Source: Rhizomys pruinosus
Taxonomy: Eukaryota; Chordata; Mammalia; Rodentia; Spalacidae
Reading direction: 5' to 3'
Assembly (NCBI GenBank): GCA_009823505.1
Contig: VZQC01006250.1
Location: forward strand, 2,260,512 to 2,324,511
Length of the DNA: 64,000 nucleotides
Numbering within the stretch: position 1 is the stretch's first letter; the number at the start of each line of letters is the position of its first letter. This document shows positions 42,307 through 52,405 of this stretch, piece after piece. The position numbers and the translations under genes were made by a program. The notes under the pieces are model-generated. The model made no database searches, was not told the DNA's origin, and worked only from the letters and a program-made list of their open reading frames with translations.

Positions 42307-43038
42307 AATTGGCAAAATTAGGATAATAAAGCATTATCCAAAAATAACACATTTACAGGAAGAAATTTTCCTTAAATCATACATCAATAGATTTATTGTT
42401 TTCCTTAAATAGTACATGTGTTGTTGCTTTAAAAAAAAAAAAAAAAAAAAAAGAAAGAAAACACCTTCAAATCTGGGACTGAGTATGTGCTTATCTACTA
42501 AGCATATCTGGAAAATAAAACAAATGCAGAAAGTATTTTTAAAAGTCATTTTCCTCTAAATTTCTGTGGCTGTTCTACCGCCCGCTGAGACAGTCTTGAG
42601 CTTCCTCCCTCTCCCAGCTGCTCCTCCTATGTTTGGCTTTAATCAGGTGCAGAGCAGGAACTCCACATCCTGTCGCCTCACTCTGATTAGGAGTCATATT
42701 CTACAAACTTGCATGTTTCTGCTCATAGTGATTCTATTTGATGAATCATTTTCTTTTAAGTATTTTAAAAAGGGTCATCACAGCAGCCTAGCTTGCTATT
42801 TTCTGGTCTGCTTATAAGTAGTCATTCCAAGGAACCAAATGTTGATCCTTCTTCTACTGAGCATAAAATTTAGGAATGCAAAAGGGAAGAATTGACAAAT
42901 AGCACCTAACTCTCAAATAAAAGCAATAGTCACAAAAGCTGCCACACAAGTTTCACTAATCTTAGGAATATTAAAGTAGGGGGAGGGAAGAAAATGAATA
43001 TTAAAATAAAAATTAATACAAATATTTAGTTACCTTTT

Positions 43039-43065
<27 letters not shown>
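42307..43065. other. No recognisable feature apart from an A-run
   Basis: An A-run lies at about 42431-42452. No gene or SINE recognised. Confidence 0.4.
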
Positions 43066-43075
<10 letters not shown>

Positions 43076-43214
43076 TTCTTTGAGACAGGGTCTCCCTGTA
43101 GTTCTGGCTGTCCTGGAACTCACTTTCTGTAGACCAGGCTGGCCTGTACTCACAGAGATCTGCTTGCCTCTGCCTCCTGAGTGCTAGGATTAAGGCGTGT
43201 GCCACCAGCCAGCA
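43066..43214 (-). mobile_element. B1 SINE with TSD (copy 1)
   Basis: A full antisense B1 with a T30 tail. The flanks share 'gttacctttttc' (about 43030 and 43219), so copy 1 preserves the original left junction. Confidence 0.93.
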
Positions 43215-44371
43215 CAAGTTACCTTTTTCTTAATCACAAAGCATGGAATAAAATATTTAAAAAGCACAGTCCAAAAGCACAAGTAGCCAGTCACTTTAAT
43301 CATAAATACAGAATTAAAGTTACAAAGTGAAAAAAAGCCAAATTAATATATCCAGCAAAATATTTATGGCTCTCCTAGTCTTCAGGTCTTGTCTTAATCT
43401 CAATTCCTGAAATTCTAATACTAGATACACGATACTGAAGTTCCCAGTATCTGGGTCATAACTATAACCACTAACAACATTCCAAATAAGTTCCCATCTT
43501 CACCTACCCACTGAAATGCCACCCACCATACCACAGAAACCTGAGCTTGTCACTGGATAAGGCAACACTTACAATGCACATGCTCCCCAGGTAGGAACCA
43601 GCCTTCTTGGAGGACAGTCTAGATTTAGAGGTTGTCAGGTAGCAGGCTTACTAAGAGTTGGCTGTTGTCTCTTTCTCAGAATCATTAAACTGCTAACATA
43701 GTAGGCCCAACAATCAAATGGTCTCTGTGTAATCCTATTAAACCCAAGAATAAGAAGGCTGGGCATTGGGTTGAGGGAACACTTTTCACCGAAACCTGAG
43801 TTTTACAAAGCCTCTCTATAGAAGATGGCAAAACAGGGAATTTAAGCCACAGCACACCCATCAGTAATAAAAACAGGAGAAAGGAGAAGCAAATCATCAA
43901 TCAAATCACTTATTAAATCCACTATTAATAATATACATTAAAAAGGAAAACTTACCACTTCACCTAACAGTACAAAACTAAACTTCTTAGCTATCTTATA
44001 TTCATTAACTATACCACAGAGCCTAGAGTAAAGAAAAATTTTAAATAAAATATTTTCAAAATTTCATTCTATTTAACCATGTATCTCCACTCAACTGAAG
44101 TATGGAAATTAATACTTTACTTTAAATGTAAGTAATGTAGACATTAGTGATTTTAAAGTTTTTTTTTTTATCCTAAGCCACAAAAACAGTAAACTCAGGC
44201 ACAACAAAAAAAAAATCCAAAATTTTACAAGATTTTGGTTTAAATAAAATCATGGAATACCTACTTAGGAACTTTTCTTCAAGAAACTACATATGCTTTT
44301 GGGTTGCTCACTAGAAGCAGAGTAGTAACACCCTGTTGCTAAGACACCACATACTTTGGTGTTGTGTTTTT

Positions 44372-44470
44372 TGTTTTTGTTTTTGTCTTTTTGCGACAGC
44401 ATCTCACTTCTTTAGCCCCAGCTGGGCCTGGAATTTTTTGGCTTTAGACCAGGCTGGCCTTGAACATAGT
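44372..44470 (-). mobile_element. B1 fragment (copy 1)
   Basis: 'gtctttttgcgacagcatct' followed by 'gaccaggctggccttgaac'. It is truncated on its 5' side. Confidence 0.8.
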
Positions 44471-44979
44471 TTGGTTTTAAGACATAGAAGAATTCAAGCT
44501 AGAATGGAGCTGGAAGAGAGCCGGAAATGTTTTCCCTGCTGGCTGGTTTTCACAGTGCTGGAAGTCCTATGGGGGGCTTATCTTCAATACCCTTACTCAG
44601 TTGTGGATCCTGAGTGCTACAGTGCTGACTTGCCAAGAGTATGTGCCTGTGGCCTCATAGTGGACATACTATTGTGGTAGTAACTTAACAGCTTTCTGTG
44701 TTGAGGCCTGCCTCAGGAGGGAGTTCATGCTGGTACTGTGAAATTGGTCAAATATTCATAATACTTATGAGGTCACAGGCCCTGGTAGGAACGTTACTAC
44801 GTGGAAGTTTTTTGGTTTAGGTTTTGGTTTTGTTTTGTGCCAATTGCGCATGTACCAAAACTTACCTTCTAACGTATTATAACTATACCATAGACAAATG
44901 CTACTGAATCTTGATCAGAAAAGATCCCTTTGTAGTGAAGAAGTTGAATGAAGAGACTCTGGCTGCTCAAAGTTTGAGA

Positions 44980-45475
44980 ACAAATGACTTGGTGAGTGTC
45001 AGCCCCAAATAGGACCTTCTAAGGTCCAAGAAACATTGGAAGAGGGAATGGAAAAGAATGTAACAGCCTGATAATAAAGAGGAAAGCTGGGAAACACCAT
45101 CTTCTGGGCAATCATGAACTTGCAGCAGCTGCAGTTGCCTACACTGAGGCTATACAAAATGGATAGGAGAAAGGCTCATGGAGCCCTGGCCCTTCATGGA
45201 AACTTACTGACTATAGATGGATTCTCGGGGACGGGGAGTCATGAGTTCAGTAGTATAGCCACTTGTGACCCCCACCATATTCCAATGGATAGTTCCACAC
45301 CATGTTCATATGGACAATGTGGATAGACTCCGGTGGGTCACAAAGATCGATGTGGGAAAGGGAATGGAGGTTATGACCTGGGTGGGAGGGAGAAAATAGA
45401 GGGTAGAGAGTAAAGAAGTAATCACATGCATTTACATACGCTGTATGAAATTGCCAAAGAATAAAATTTAATAAA
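44980..45475 (+). mobile_element. L1 3' UTR (copy 1)
   Basis: 'cagccccaaataggacctt', 'gaaacaccatcttctgggca', 'cttgcagcagctgcagttg' and the end 'tatgaaattgccaaagaata' follow the known order of a rodent L1 (Lx-type) 3' UTR. Open frames here (e.g. 45114-45326) are therefore not genes. Confidence 0.75.
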
Positions 45476-46001
45476 AGAGCATCATGTGTTAATAGAAATT
45501 CATATGATTAGAGGATCTTTAAATTATTCATAATTGTTTCTATAAATTGATATCCTTAATGACACAGGTCCTAGGTCTCACTGTTTGGTACTGTCAGACA
45601 TTCTGCTGCAGGTCCTATAATCTCAGTGTAGTTATTAAGCTGGGCTTCTAAAGGTGTTTGGGGCACTTGTCAAGTGGCTGACTTGACTTTTACTTTATAG
45701 AAAACTATACTCAAGCTTGGGGGTGAATTACACTGCCATAATGCTCAGATTAATTTAATCTCTACTCAGATTAAATTCCTTATTTAGACTGGAGAATTTT
45801 TCCATAAACTTGAAACTTTCACTTGTGTTACTAATGAGGATGATCATAAGCTACAAGGGCCAAGACGTCTATCTCGTCCTCATTTGTTCCACAAATGAGG
45901 TTACATTTTTTAGAATCAAAAACATAAACACTTGTTATACAACTTTTATAGTCACGTGTTAAATTACCAAGATGTGCTGAGCGTGGTGTCCTGCGTCTTT
46001 T

Positions 46002-46002
46002 N
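46002..46002. other. Ambiguous base N
   Basis: A single N at the right edge of duplicated copy 1, inside a B1 that is complete in copy 2. Confidence 0.97.
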
Positions 46003-46139
46003 ATGTCAATCAGAAAATAGAACTGTCTCTTAGGATCTAGTTTAGTGTCTTCTTGGGGGTGGATTGCAGGGAGCTTCTGATGCTGCCTCTGCTGGCAATG
46101 TGGAATTGCTGGTGACTCTTACTGGGCTGAAGCATCAAT

Positions 46140-46500
46140 CAGACATATACACACAAAATAATGGAGGTTTGTTTCAGCCATAAAGAAGAATGAAGTTATG
46201 TCATTTGTAGAAAAATGATACAACTGGAGATAACCATACTGAGTTGAGTCAGCCTCAGAAAAACAAATATTTTTTCTCTCATTTGTTGATGCCAGATTTA
46301 ATATAGATGCCTAAAATCATGTATGTACAGATGACCTTAAAATAGAGGTAAAACTGTTCTAGGGGGAACAGAAGGGACTCAGGAGGGGAAGGATTAAGAA
46401 AGCAAAGGACAATAAAGTTGGGGAGGTGTACGCTGAAGACATTATACATGAAACATGAATATCACCTGTTCTGATGCAACCCAGAATAATGAAAGAAAAA
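46140..46500 (+). mobile_element. Old L1 3' end
   Basis: 'cagccataaagaagaatgaa', 'actgagttgagtcagcctca', 'tctctcatttgttgatgcc' and an A-rich end follow the ORF2 carboxyl/3' UTR order of old L1. It is the only named feature in the 700 bp between the two duplicated copies. Confidence 0.7.
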
Positions 46501-46705
46501 AAAGCAATCAATGACTGTTTCCTATATCTTATCCCAATGGCTATACCTGGAACATGAACAACAATTAAAATGCTTTATAAATAACTTTAACTTGAAAACC
46601 TGAATTTGGACTGCCTTTTACCTCAATCTCCCTCCACAACACACTACAAATTACTGAATGATTTAAAATAGTTGCAATGTATATGTTTAAATGAGCCTAC
46701 CTTTT

Positions 46706-46854
46706 TTTTTTGTTCTTTTGAGACAGGGTCTCCCTGTAGTTCTGGCTGTCCTGGAACTCACTCTGTAGACCAGGCTGGCCTTGAACTCACAGAGATCTGC
46801 TTGCCTCTGCCTCCTGAGTGCTAGGATTAAAGGCGTGTGCCACCACGCCCAGCA
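46706..46854 (-). mobile_element. B1 SINE (copy 2)
   Basis: A complete antisense B1 with a shorter T-run than copy 1. Only the right TSD half ('gttacctttttc') follows it. Confidence 0.93.
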
Positions 46855-47982
46855 CAAGTTACCTTTTTCCTAATCACAAAGCATGGAATAAATATTTAAA
46901 AACACAGTCCAAAAGCACAAGTAGCCAGTCACTATTAATCATAAATACAGAATTAAAGTTACAAAGTGAAAAAAAGCCTAAATTAATATATCCAGCAAAA
47001 TATTTATGGCTCTCCTAGTCTTCAGGTCTTGTCTTAATCTCAATTCCTGAAATTCTAATACTAGATACACGATACTGAAGTTCCCAGTATCTGGGTCATA
47101 ACTATAACCACTAACAACATTCCAAATAAGTTCCCATCTTCACCTACCCACTGAAATGCCACCCACCATACCACAGAAACCTGAGCTTGTCACTGGATAA
47201 GGCAACACTTACAATGCACATGCTCCCCAGGTAGGAACCAGCCTTTTTGGAGGACAGTCTAGATTTAGAGGTTGTCAGGTAGCAGGCTTACTAAGAGTTG
47301 GCTGTTGTCTCTTTCTCAGAATCATTAAACTGCTAACATAGTAGGCCCAACAATCAAATGGTCTCTGTGTAATCCATTAAACCCAAGAATAAGAAGGCTG
47401 GGCATTGGGTTGAGGGAACACTTTTCACCGAAACCTGAGTTTTACAAAGCCTCTCTATAGAAGATGGCAAAACAGGGAATTTAAGCCACAGCAACCCATA
47501 GTAAAAAAACAGGAGAAAGGAGAAGAAATCACAAATCAAATCACTTATTAAATCCACTATTAAATAATATACATTAAAAAGGAAAACTTACCACTTCACC
47601 TAACAGTACAAAACTAAACTTCTTAGCTATCTTATATTCATTAACTATACCACAGAGCCTAGAGTAAAGAAAAAATTTTAAATAAAATATTTTCAAATTT
47701 CATTCTATTAACCATGTATCTCACTAAACTGAAGTATGGAAATTAATACTTTACTTTAAATGTAAGTAATGTAGACATTAGTGATTTTAAAGTATCCTAG
47801 CCACAAAACAGTAAAACTCAAGGCACACAAAAAGAAAATCCAAAATTCTAACAAGATTTTGGTTTAAAAATCATGAAACTACTTAGGAACTTGTTCTTCA
47901 AGAACTACATATGCTTTGGGTTGCTCACCAGAAGCAGATAGTAAGACCCTATTGCTAAGACACCACATACTTTGGTGTTTTG

Positions 47983-48072
47983 TTTTGTTTTTGTCTTTTT
48001 GAGACAGCATCTCCCTTTAGCCCCAGCTGGCCTGGAACTGGCTATATAGACCAGGCTGGCCTTGAACATAGT
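47983..48072 (-). mobile_element. B1 fragment (copy 2)
   Basis: Counterpart of 44372-44470, with a cleaner B1 sequence ('tttttgagacagcatctccc'). Confidence 0.85.
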
Positions 48073-48594
48073 TTGGTTTTAAGACATAGAGAAATCAAGC
48101 TAGAATGGAGCTGGAAGAGAGCCGGAAATGTTTTCCCTGCTGGCTGGTTTTCACAGTGCTGGAAGTCCTATGGGGGGCTTATCTTCAATACCCTTACTCA
48201 GTTGTGGATCCTGAGTGCTACAGTGCTGACTTGCCAAGAGTATGTGCCTGTTGGCTCAATAGTGACATGACTATTGTGGTAGTAACTAACAGCTTTCTGT
48301 GTTTGAGGCCTGCCTCATGGGAGGGAGTTCATGCCTGGTACTGTGAAATTGGTCAAATATTCATAATACTTATGAGGTCACAGGCCCTAGGAGGAAGTTA
48401 CTACTTGGAAGTTTTTGGTTTGGGTTTTGTTTTGTTTTTTGCCAAATTGGACATGGTACCAAACTACCTTCTAAGTATTTATAACTATACCCATAGACAA
48501 ATGCTACTGAATCTTGATCAGAAAAGTATCCCTTTGTAGTGAATGACAGTGAATGAAGAGACTCATGGCTGCTCAAAGTATTGAGAACAAATGA

Positions 48595-49078
48595 CTGGTG
48601 AGTGCTCAGCCCCAAATAGGACCTTCTAAGGTCCAAGAAACATTGGAAGAGGGAATGGAAAAGAATGTAACAGCCTGATAATAAAGAGGAAAGCTGGGAA
48701 ACACCATCTTCTGGGCAATCATGAACTTGCAGCAGCTGCAGTTGCCTACACTGAGGCTATACAAAATGGATAGGAGAAAGGCTCATGGAGCCCTGGCCCT
48801 TCATGGAAACTTACTGACTATAGATGGATTCTCGGGGACGGGGAGTCATGAGTTCAGTAGTATAGCCACTGGTGACCCCACCATATTCCAATGGATAGTT
48901 CCACACCCATGTTCATATGGACAACTGTGGATAGACTCAGTGGGTCACAAAGATCTGAATGTGGGAAAGGGAATGGAGGTATGACCTGGGTGGGAGGGAG
49001 AAAATAGAGGGTAGAGAGTAAGAGTAATCACATGCATTACATACGTGTATGAAATTGCCAAAGAATAAATTTAATAAA
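48595..49078 (+). mobile_element. L1 3' UTR (copy 2)
   Basis: Counterpart of 44980-45475. It ends 'aattgccaaagaataaattt'. The 87-codon frame at 48721-48984 is L1 3' UTR, not a gene. Confidence 0.75.
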
Positions 49079-49577
49079 AGAGAATCATGTGCTTAATATG
49101 AATTCATATGATTAGAGGGATCTTTAAATTATTCATAATTGGTTTCTATAATTGATATCCTTAATGACACAGATCCTAGGTCTCACTGTTTGGTACTGTC
49201 AGACATTCTGCTGCAGGTCCTATAATCTCAGTGTAGTTATTAAGCTGGGCTTCTAAAGGTGTTTGGGGCACTTGTCAAGTGGCTGACTTGACTTTTACTT
49301 TATAGAAAACTATACTCAAGCTTGGGGGTGAATTACACTGCCATAATGCTCAGATTAATTTAATCTCTACTCAGATTAAATTCCTTATTTAGACTGGAGA
49401 ATTTTTCCATAAACTTGAAACTTTCACTTGTGTTACTAATGAGGATGATCATAAGCTACAAGGGCCAAGACGTCTATCTCGTCCTCATTTGTTCCACAAA
49501 TGAGGTTACATTTTTTAGAATCAAAAACATAAACACTTGTTATACAACTTTTATAGTCACGTGTTAAGTTACCAAGA

Positions 49578-49725
49578 TGTGCTGAGCGTGGTGTCCTGCG
49601 TCTTTTGTCCCAGCACTCAGGAGACAGAGGCAGGTGGATCTCTGTGAGTTCAAGGCCAGCCTGGTGTACATAGTGAGTTGCAGGACAGTTAAGGCTACAG
49701 GGAGACCCTGTCTCAATAAAAGATC
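49578..49725 (+). mobile_element. B1 SINE, complete
   Basis: 'gctgagcgtggtgtcctgcg', 'cagcactcaggagacagagg', 'gtgagttcaaggccagcctgg', 'gggagaccctgtctc'. Only its first about 27 bp are present in copy 1. Confidence 0.93.
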
Positions 49726-49788
49726 CCGCCCCCAGAATTATCAAGATGTTCTAATGCTTTAACCCTAAGATGATGCACTGCTATAAAG

Positions 49789-49862
49789 CAGGAAGAGGAA
49801 GAGCAAGAGGAAGAGCAAGAGCAAGAGGAGGAGGAAGAGGAGGAAGAGGAGGAAGAGGAGGA
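49789..49862. repeat. (GAGGAA)n-type purine repeat
   Basis: Imperfect GAGGAAGAG/GAGCAAGAG units, all purine except for scattered C. Confidence 0.95.
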
Positions 49863-50668
49863 GCTGCTTAAATGCTTACATTGTCCTTATAATTTTTTGA
49901 CATGACAAAAAAATTTTAAGTAATTTTAAGATTTTTATCAAATCCTCAAATTTTATTAAATTTCAAATGTTTAAAGTTTAATACTCAGAACTTTAGTTCA
50001 ATGGATGCCCACTAAAAACTGTTCAAAAGCAAAGAAAGGTCAAAGGGCCACCACATGGTTCTGGGCCACAAACCTCCTGGGCTCTCTGACCATGTGGCCC
50101 AAGATGTACAAAGCCTCCAGTCTTTCTCACTTCAAACTCAAAAGACTCCATTCGTCCTTGATTCCCAGGCATGCACCTTTACTCCTCACACTAGGCCCCA
50201 TCTGTCCCAGTCATGTAATAATAGGCACCATGGACATGATGAAGTAAAAACTAATAATGTGATCTATTTCAAATATTAAGCCAAGCAAAAACTACTTTTC
50301 AGTTTATAAGCAAAACATTAAAATGTTTAAGCCACAGACCACTTTTCTTAGCAAATGAGAACATTGTTTTCAAAACCATTAGCACCTGGGATGTCATTTT
50401 ATTTACTATCTTACTCGCTACAGGCACTCACGGCATTTCCTAGGAATTTTTCACAGTGACTAGCTTGAAAGCATGGTGAAATGGGGTTCAGAGAAGCCAG
50501 AATCTGTGGATTAGTAAAGCAGCTGCTTGCCAAGTAGGTAAGTGATATAGTTTACATGAATCACATTTAAATTAGTTGCTTGGTAACACGTCTTCATTAT
50601 TTTATTAAATACTGCCTACAATGAAAAGCTTTATACTAATTCGAAGATGTTATCAAGAAACAGGAAAT
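49863..50668. other. No recognisable feature
   Basis: No repeat family recognised. An 80-codon frame at 50005-50247 lacks any domain I know. Confidence 0.4.
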
Positions 50669-50820
50669 AAGGGTTAACAAGATGACTCAGCAGTAGAGGG
50701 GCTTGTACATAGCCTGATGACTCGAGTTTAATTCCTAGAATCCAAGTAAAGGCAGAAGGAGAAACTTGTCATCTGACCATCACTTGTGCCACCATGGCAT
50801 GTGGGTGATTGAATGCCAAA

Positions 50821-50821
<1 letters not shown>
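50669..50821 (+). mobile_element. B3-type SINE, diverged
   Basis: 'gttaacaagatgactcagca', 'gagtttaattcctagaatcc' and 'cttgtcatctgaccatcac' follow B3 order. The 3' end passes into the compound microsatellite. Confidence 0.75.
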
Positions 50822-50823
<2 letters not shown>

Positions 50824-50865
<42 letters not shown>

Positions 50866-50915
50866 CATGCATGCATGCATGCATGCATGAATGAATGAAT
50901 GAATGAATGAATGGG
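50824..50915. repeat. Compound (CA)n-(ATGC)n-(AATG)n microsatellite
   Basis: CA repeats (50824-50860), then seven to eight ATGC units, then six AATG units. The CA and ATGC parts alternate purine and pyrimidine. Confidence 0.96.
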
Positions 50916-51903
50916 TGAATGAAGAAAAGAATTACAAAATGAGGTAAATAAATTTTCCCAGGAAAGATAAAGATGATATAGACATAAGAAAATATATCTA
51001 AAAATTCCCTAAAAATTATATAGTACATATTAACATTCATATAAGCAAAACTATAATTGTAAACTAAGAGCTACAACACAGGAATGTAATATGAAAATAG
51101 AATTCAGTCTAAAATGCTTTTCTGAAGGATTCATATTCATAGTTTGAAGGATGAGGTCTTCCCATCATTGGAGAATGACACTCATAGAGAGCTGCACAGG
51201 CCTAAGGCAAGAATAGACAAAATCCTAAGTGAAGGAATTACTTGGGCAGCTCAGCTATACACAGAATGAAGGACCTGGGAGGAAAGAAGGAAGCCAAATA
51301 TGGAGAAAGCTTTGTAACAGGCAGAAAGCTCTGAACCCCAGGGTCTAAGTATGTTTCCTTTCCTTTGATATTTCCTTTGATAGGTTCAACAGCGAGCTAA
51401 GATGAAGTGACTGGAAAAGATTCTTTTTATTTAATACATAGGATATAAAGAAACAGAGGAACTCTTTTAAAAATATATGCAAATTTGGGGAAAAAATGTG
51501 GCCAGGTCTGGAATAGGAGCAGAATGATTAACATCAGAACCGGCTAACTCTGCAATTAAGCATAAACAACATGGAAACTACAAGGTGAGGACTCCTAGAA
51601 ACAAACATAAGGGGAATAGGAAGAAAGGAAAAATACAGTGGGAGGTATTAGACAATACTGTAACTGACATATGGTGATACAGAGCTGATAAAAAGCAATC
51701 ACTGTATATTTCATGCAGTTTATGAAAAAAGTTTCAATTAAAGAAAAGTGCAGTATTTCAAAATTATTTGAATAGGAAAAGATATAGAAGAAAACTTTAA
51801 TCACATGGCTTGGTATCATGACAGGGCCTATAAAAAACTTATTACCATTAGAATCCTTTTCTTCTAAACATGTAGACTAACAAAAAAGTCTCCTGACTAT
51901 CTG
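50916..51903. other. No recognisable feature
   Basis: About 1 kb without a repeat I can name and no coding evidence. Confidence 0.4.
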
Positions 51904-52201
51904 TATTAGTCACTTTTCTGTTGCTGTGATAAATCACCATGAGCAAGGGAACTTATAAAAGGAAAAGTTTGAGCTTACGATTGACGGTTCCAGGGAATGA
52001 GTCCATTGTGGCGGGAAGCATGGTGGCCGGGGCTGGAGCAGCAAGCCGAGGGTCACATCTCGCAATGAGCATAGGAAGGAGAGAGAGAGAGAGAGCGAGA
52101 GAGAGAGAGAGAGCGAGAGAGAGAGAGCGAGAGAGAGAGCGAGAGAGAGAGAGCGAGAGCGAGAGCGAGAGCGAGAGCGAGAGCGAGAGCGAGAGAGAGA
52201 G

Positions 52202-52244
<43 letters not shown>

Positions 52245-52405
52245 AGAGACCGCCAGGCTTGTTAAACTCACTAAGCCCGCCCCCAATGACATACTTCCTC
52301 CAGCACGGCCACACCTTCTAAGACCTCCAAGAACAGTGCCACCAACTGGAGACAAAATGTCTGAATACTTAAAGCCTATGGAGGAACACTCACATTCAAA
52401 CTACC
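51904..52405 (-). mobile_element. MaLR-type LTR with GA expansion
   Basis: Plus-strand landmarks: 'cttttctgttgctgtgataa', 'gagtccattgtggcgggaag', 'cccgcccccaatgacatact', 'cagtgccaccaactgg' and 'cacattcaaactacca'. The order equals, in reverse, the LTR at 61278-61577. A (GA)n tract at 52078-52242 has grown within it. Confidence 0.72.
52078..52242. repeat. (GA)n with regular GCGA variants
   Basis: About 165 bp of GAGAGA interspersed with GCGAGA. A middle block (about 52154-52193) reads as (GAGAGC)n hexamers, a higher-order unit inside the dinucleotide array. Confidence 0.96.

Larger units (their letters stand above)
43066..46001 (+). repeat. Duplicated block, copy 1
   Basis: About 2.9 kb that recurs at 46704-49606 in the same orientation. 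It starts in the T-tail of an antisense B1 and stops in the middle of a plus-strand B1, exactly at an N (46002). It contains B1 pieces and an L1 3' end. Some stretches of several hundred bases are almost identical between copies. Others differ mainly by single-base insertions and deletions. Confidence 0.95.
46704..49606 (+). repeat. Duplicated block, copy 2
   Basis: The second copy of 43066-46001. Its left edge lies in the B1 poly-T, without the TSD half seen in copy 1. Its right edge continues into a complete B1 and unique DNA. So copy 1 has the original left flank and copy 2 the original right flank, as expected for a tandem duplication or for one locus assembled twice. Confidence 0.95.

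Noticed and set aside
48105..48984. Duplicated frames (also 44500-45326) that looked like a gene pair
   Set aside because: The sequence includes an L1 3' UTR, and the second copy comes from the duplicated block. Frames differ between copies by indels.
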